From contig OX940870.1 of NCBI GenBank assembly GCA_954871525.1, positions 5,983,501 to 6,047,500 of the forward strand: DNA of 64,000 nt. The letters are read 5' to 3'. This DNA is from Parietaria judaica (taxonomy: Eukaryota; Streptophyta; Magnoliopsida; Rosales; Urticaceae). Below, piece after piece: positions 59,831 to 64,000 of this stretch. How positions within the stretch are numbered: the first letter of the stretch is position 1; each line of letters begins with the position of its first letter. The position numbers and the translations under genes were made by a program. The notes below the pieces were generated by a model that had not been told where the DNA came from, made no database searches, and saw only the letters and a list, made by a program, of their open reading frames with translations.

Positions 59831-60745
59831 ACTTTTTTTTTTTTTTAAACGGAAAGATGATTTCTATTAATAATCACGCGGATTAAAGTCCTTCTGAACT
59901 ATCCTTACAAACCACTCCGGGCTATCACACCATCCGAAATCCGAGCAAAAAGAAGTGAGGCGTTTTTTACTACAACATTAGTCACCTCATTACAAATTCT
60001 AGGTGTCCACCGTAAGACACCGTGCGAACCCACCTCACGAACCAAAGTCCTAATGTCCTCTATGACCGGGCCCTGGATCCCTTGAAAATTTCCGTCTCTA
60101 GAGAGTTGTATCGCCTTAAGGCAATCGGACTCTGCAAGCGATATCTTCCACCCCCCGAGCACGAACGAATTGGAGACCTCGCCGAAGAGCGTAGCACTCG
60201 TACCTCGGTGATCCCTAACTACGACTCCTACGCCCGCTTGACCCGTCTTCTCGTCCCACGCGGCATCGACATTGAGCTTGAGCCTCCCGTCCTCGGCACC
60301 CAACCACTTTCGTCGCCTTTTCGGTTTGTCTGCATGAACCATGCTCGTCTTTCGGCCGTAGTCATGGTAGCTTGCAAGCCAACTTGCCACCTCTCCTACC
60401 CACGACTCTGGGAGCTTGATATGGTGTTCAAAAAACCGTAGGTTGCGGTCGGACCACGGAGCCCAAATAAACCAACAAAACAACCCCAAATCCGCCTCAT
60501 AGAGAACCTCAAACGCCCACAAACAAAGTTCCCGAAAAGGAACAAATAAAACCCGTTTTTTTCTACCCACCGCTTTGCAACGTCTGAGCGCCCCCACAAT
60601 GCTTGGACCCTTTCACAACCCCAAAGAGCATAGAGATCCTCAGGAAGTGCTCCACAAAATTTAGAAAAACGCAAGCAATTAACATGCTTCAGTTCGACTA
60701 AACTTAATAATATAAAGAAAACAACAAACCCATTCTTCATTCTTC
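59831..60745 (-). mobile_element. 5'-truncated LINE retrotransposon fragment (zf-RVT and RNase H-like parts)
   Basis: On the minus strand the fragment ends in an A tail (about 16 A, 59831-59846). Upstream is a frame (60597-59905) with FCWFIWAPWSDRNLRFF and an RNase H-like domain: LKLNVDAAWDEKTGQAGVGV, VVRDHRG, ESDCLKAIQLSRDG. This is the C-terminal domain of plant LINE reverse transcriptases. Further upstream, in another frame (60740-60396), CGALPEDLYALWGCERVQALW matches the zinc-finger region that precedes it, so there is at least one frameshift. The AE of the RNase H active site seems to be missing. The reverse transcriptase proper is absent (5' truncation). No clear target-site duplication was found. 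Confidence 0.85.
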
Positions 60746-60960
60746 ATTCTCTTTTTCTTTTTTCCTTAAGTTTTGATGTCATTTTGATTAATTTTTTTTT
60801 TTTTTCTTTTACAGGTTGTTATACTTATGCTTATACGAAAAGTAGCCAGAAACTATAAAATTAATAAAACCATAGAGGATATTAAATACTATTTTTATTG
60901 TTCTTCCACACGAATGTGGAAATTAGGATATTAATAATAAATTGTGAGCATTGTCAACAA

Positions 60961-61032
60961 GTCGTTGTAGTATAGTGGTAAGTATTCCCGCCTGTCACGC
61001 GGGTGACCCGGGTTCGATCCCCGGCAACGGCG
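60961..61032 (+). tRNA. tRNA-Asp (anticodon GTC)
   Basis: 72 bp cloverleaf: acceptor GTCGTTG pairs with CAACGGC (one G-U), D arm with TAGTATAGTGG (A box), anticodon loop CCTGTCACG giving GTC, T arm CCGGGTTCGATCCCCGG (B box), discriminator G. A T-rich stretch follows at once (GTTTTCTTTTTTC), a polymerase III terminator. No intron. It decodes GAC/GAU as aspartate. Confidence 0.97.
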
Positions 61033-61050
61033 TTTTCTTTTTTCTTCGTT
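61033..61050 (+). terminator. Polymerase III terminator of tRNA-Asp
   Basis: TTTT within TTTTCTTTTTT begins one or two bases after the tRNA 3' end. Confidence 0.75.
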
Positions 61051-61136
61051 TTTTTTACCACTTGAACCGCCATTGATAATGATAACTTTGCATTGATGTT
61101 ATCTGAATCTTCGGAAGTGAAGGAAGCGAGAGACCG

Positions 61137-63472
61137 ATGTCTTCGGCACGAAACGATGCGGCGGGGCCCAGCAGCTCGGAGCCGGCGATTCCGCGGCGGT
61201 TCACTCTGGCGGCTCAGCCGGAGATCATGCGCGCCGCCGAGAAGGACGACCAGTACGCCTCCTTCCTCTACGACGCTTGCCGCGACGCTTTCCGCAACCT
61301 CTTCGGTACCAGAGTCGCCGTAGCTTACCAGAGTGAGGTTAGTCACTCAGTCCTTTCGATTAGCTTGGTCCCTGTAGACTGTGGAGCTCCTGAGCCATTT
61401 TTGTTAGCTTTTGTAGACGAAGCTTCTAGGGCAAATGCTGTACTACGTTCTTACGACTGGTTCGGGTCAGCAAACTTTGGGAGAAGAGTACTGTGATATC
61501 ACACAGGTCAGTCAGGCTTAACTCGCAAGATCGATGGAGATTCTGAAATTTTGATCATATTGGAAAGCTCGTATGATTTGTTAGGTTGGTGGGCCTTACG
61601 GGCTTCCTCCGACCCCGGCGAGGCGGGTTCTTTTCATTGTTTATCAGACCACCGTTCCGTACATCGCAGAGCGAATAAGGTCTGGAATTCTCGTTGCTCG
61701 CTCATATGTTTTAGGTGAAATTCCGTGGCTAGATTCAGGTCTGAAGGGTGTCTTTTTTTTCTTTTTTTTTTTGTAGCTCTCGAGTTGCTTACCGAGGCAT
61801 TTCGCTTTCCGATTCACAGTCCGATGATGAGCTCTTTGGAAGTGACCGGGTTAGTTCTGCTGAGCCGGTCGACGGTCCATCGGCTTTGAGCTCTGAGCAG
61901 CACGTTACGGCTTTGACAAGGTTGAAGCAGAGAATCTACAGATTATGGATTTATGGTGTTCAGAGATGGCCTGTGGTACTTATCTAAGCTTTTAATTTAC
62001 TCGAGTTGTCAAGCCAATTGGGTCCGATATCATTTTGTTTTCGGATTATTTGATTCATCGATCTTGCTATTGCCTTCAGGTTCTTCCTGCAGCTCGTGAA
62101 ATTTTGCTACTAATTGTTCGTGCAAACCTCATGTTCTTTTACTTTGAAGGTTGTACATTTTAATTTATTTCCTAGGCTCATATTTCAGAAACTTGCCTTA
62201 AAAGTTTCTGGAAGGGGATTTCGATTACGAATGACGCATTTTGATTTCAGGCCTCTATTACCACATATCAAAACGTGTAACCGGTATTCGTTATGTCTTC
62301 ATTGGAAAACCTCTGCATCAAAGACCTAGGTAATCACGAGACCTGAGAGATTATGGCCTTATGTGTTCTGTAAATATTAGATTATCACTCAGATTATCTC
62401 CTTCCTTGCAGATACCAAATTATCGGAGTGTTCTTACTAATTCAGTTATGCATAATTGCCGCTGAAGGAGTCCGTCGCAGCAATTTTTCCTCTATGACGA
62501 GGTCAGTTCATGAAGCATCGTCGGGTGTTGATCACGCTTCAGTAGGTCAGTGATTATAATTATATCTCTTTGTTCCTTTTTTCTCAATGTATCTCCAGTT
62601 TCTGTCGCGTTCGATTGGCACAGTTCTTGTGTAAGAGAAGCTATATCAATTCCTTTATTAATAATACGAAGTTTCGATCCTATGATTTGTTAGAAGATCA
62701 TAAATTTCCGACGTTTCTAAGTTGAAATACGTCTACTTTGCAAAAACGAATTGACCAGCATGATAAGATTCTTTAGTTCTAGGTTTTTGCAGAACCATTA
62801 TCTGTGATGAGTTCTGGACCGTGATATTATCTATGTTTATATCTATGAATTATTTATTTTTAATATCAGTATTTAAGATATCCACAATCCCAGCCCACTT
62901 AGTTTGAATATAAGCTTCTCTCTAGATTTTAGGTTAAACCCCGTAAAGGAAAAAAAAAACGGTTCTAGACCCTTGACTGGATCCATAACAGTTTCTGTTT
63001 ATGCCTTTTGTGATGGTCTAACAGCGGGAGGACTGCCTGTTCTTAACGAGGAAGGTGGTTTAGTATCAGCAGACACAGAAAAAAGCTTTTTGGTCTACGA
63101 TCAATCCTCATCTTCTGAGGTACATTATTTTCCCTTCAAATTATGTTGTATAAAACCGAAGATTGTTAAACAATATAAAAAATTATATGCAGTCTATCAG
63201 CAAATGCACACTTTGTCTGAGTAACCGCCGGAATCCGACTGCAACGCCGTGCGGTCACGTGTTCTGCTAGTACTCATTCCTTTCCCAGTCAACAATTTCA
63301 GCTTTTAATTTGCCTCTCTTGGCTTATACGATCCTTAGTTTGTTTATAACTTTATATATTTATTTGTAGGAGTTGCATCATAGAATGGTGCAACGAAAAG
63401 CCGGAATGTCCACTTTGCCGGACTCCGATAACTCATTCGAGCCTTGTCTGCCTCTACCATTCAGATTTCTAG
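61137..63472 (+). CDS. PEX10: Peroxin 10 (peroxisomal RING E3 ligase), TAG at an exon junction in the RING
   Basis: Peroxisomal membrane RING-type ubiquitin ligase of the PEX2-PEX10-PEX12 complex, needed for PEX5 receptor recycling. Exons: 61137-61337, 61417-61506, 61585-61679, 61777-61975, 62080-62149, 62251-62329, 62412-62545, 63025-63119, 63193-63269 and 63370-63472. All junctions are GT..AG with matching phases, 381 codons in all, the usual family length. Key wording: [70 protein letters not shown], and the RING KCTLC (Cys 326/329), CGHVFC (341-346), then CIIEWCNE and CPLCRTP in exon 10. Oddity: codon 347, split between exons 9 and 10, reads TA|G, where the family has Trp (TGG). This ends the protein inside the RING and also changes the last exonic base from the consensus G. 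Either a real null allele or a sequence error. Confidence 0.92.
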
Positions 63473-64000
63473 CAGTTTTCGGGATAATTGTATGGGTAAT
63501 TAGCGGCATAAGTGGCTAATGTTTTTGAATTTCCTTAGGCATGACGCCAATGACCAAAAACGACGGCAAAAGTCCCCAATGTGCACTAATCACTCTAATC
63601 ACAAAATTCCATCCAACTAATTGGATGATTGTTAGTCAAATGATGATGTGGCAGTGTTGACTGACACGTGGACATCTACGTGGCACGCCATGTCGTCTTT
63701 TTTATATAAAAAAAATTGCCACGTCTTTTTTATTTTATTTTATTTTTAATTTGTTTACGAGGACTACTTATTTTCTCGCCATCTCCCACGTTGCCACGTG
63801 TACACTCTCTCTATCTCTCTCTCTCTCTCTCTCCCCTAAGCTCTCCCACGTGTCATCCAAATAAGTAATCAAAATATTTTGTATTTGTATTTTGGAACCA
63901 TGACCAAACCCAGATAAACAAAGCATTAAATTACTACATCAAAGGTATTTGTTGTCAAAATGTAATGGATATAACAATTTAAATAACAAACATATCCATT
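63473..64000. other. PEX10 3' flank with GC-rich repeat
   Basis: No gene was recognised. About 63640-63860 contains CACGTGG/CCACGTG words, a (CT)n run (63808-63834) and mirrored words, suggesting part of a MITE that may continue beyond the window. Confidence 0.4.

Noticed and set aside
63193..63230. Exon 9 of PEX10 starting at the second acceptor (after TATCAG)
   Set aside because: That acceptor puts the RING out of frame; the TGCAG acceptor at 63192 keeps phase and gives KCTLC.

Overview
This is a window of nuclear DNA from a flowering plant, most likely a eudicot. It has intron-rich genes with GT..AG junctions, an AT-rich background full of (AT)n tracts, Copia elements primed by initiator tRNA-Met, a Cassandra-type LTR carrying a 5S-like domain, and genes for a chloroplast NDH subunit and plant R2R3-MYBs. 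The species cannot be fixed from the sequence alone. Five protein genes and one tRNA gene are well supported; most of the rest is transposon sequence of many kinds.

Layout. 1-13.4 kb: gene-poor, with a 2.6 kb internally deleted hAT transposon (4517-7118) that contains an unusual tandem array of intron/exon-like units. 13.5-16.6 kb: a five-exon cytochrome P450 of the CYP72 clan on the minus strand. 16.6-24.3 kb: small inverted-repeat elements, one with four G-box motifs, and a 514 bp solo LTR. 24.4-25.3 kb: an R2R3-MYB on the minus strand. 26-32.5 kb: a tRNA-derived SINE and an internally deleted MuDR-type transposon with arms of more than 200 bp, apparently inserted in an older hAT-like repeat. 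32.5-40 kb: a gag-only LTR element (B) interrupted by a complete-length Copia element (A). 42.2-47.9 kb: a Cassandra-like solo LTR, then a third Copia element (C) with a heavily broken coding region. 51.7-52.7 kb: a second R2R3-MYB, plus strand, of the TT2 (proanthocyanidin) type. 55.3-56.2 kb: a nearly 1 kb palindromic MITE. 58.5-63.5 kb: a gene-rich end with NDHT (minus), a 5'-truncated LINE, tRNA-Asp(GTC) and PEX10 (plus).

How the parts relate. The two MYBs have identical intron positions and both keep the bHLH-binding signature in R3. They look like diverged duplicates arranged head to head and separated by the retrotransposon block. The P450, NDHT and PEX10 are unrelated housekeeping or metabolic genes. 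PEX10 is collinear over all ten exons except for one TAG codon formed across the exon 9/exon 10 junction, where the RING finger needs a tryptophan. Exact target-site duplications were found for the first hAT, the MuDR-type element, all three Copia elements and both solo LTRs, so those boundaries are firm. No CRISPR, operon or prokaryotic feature is present.
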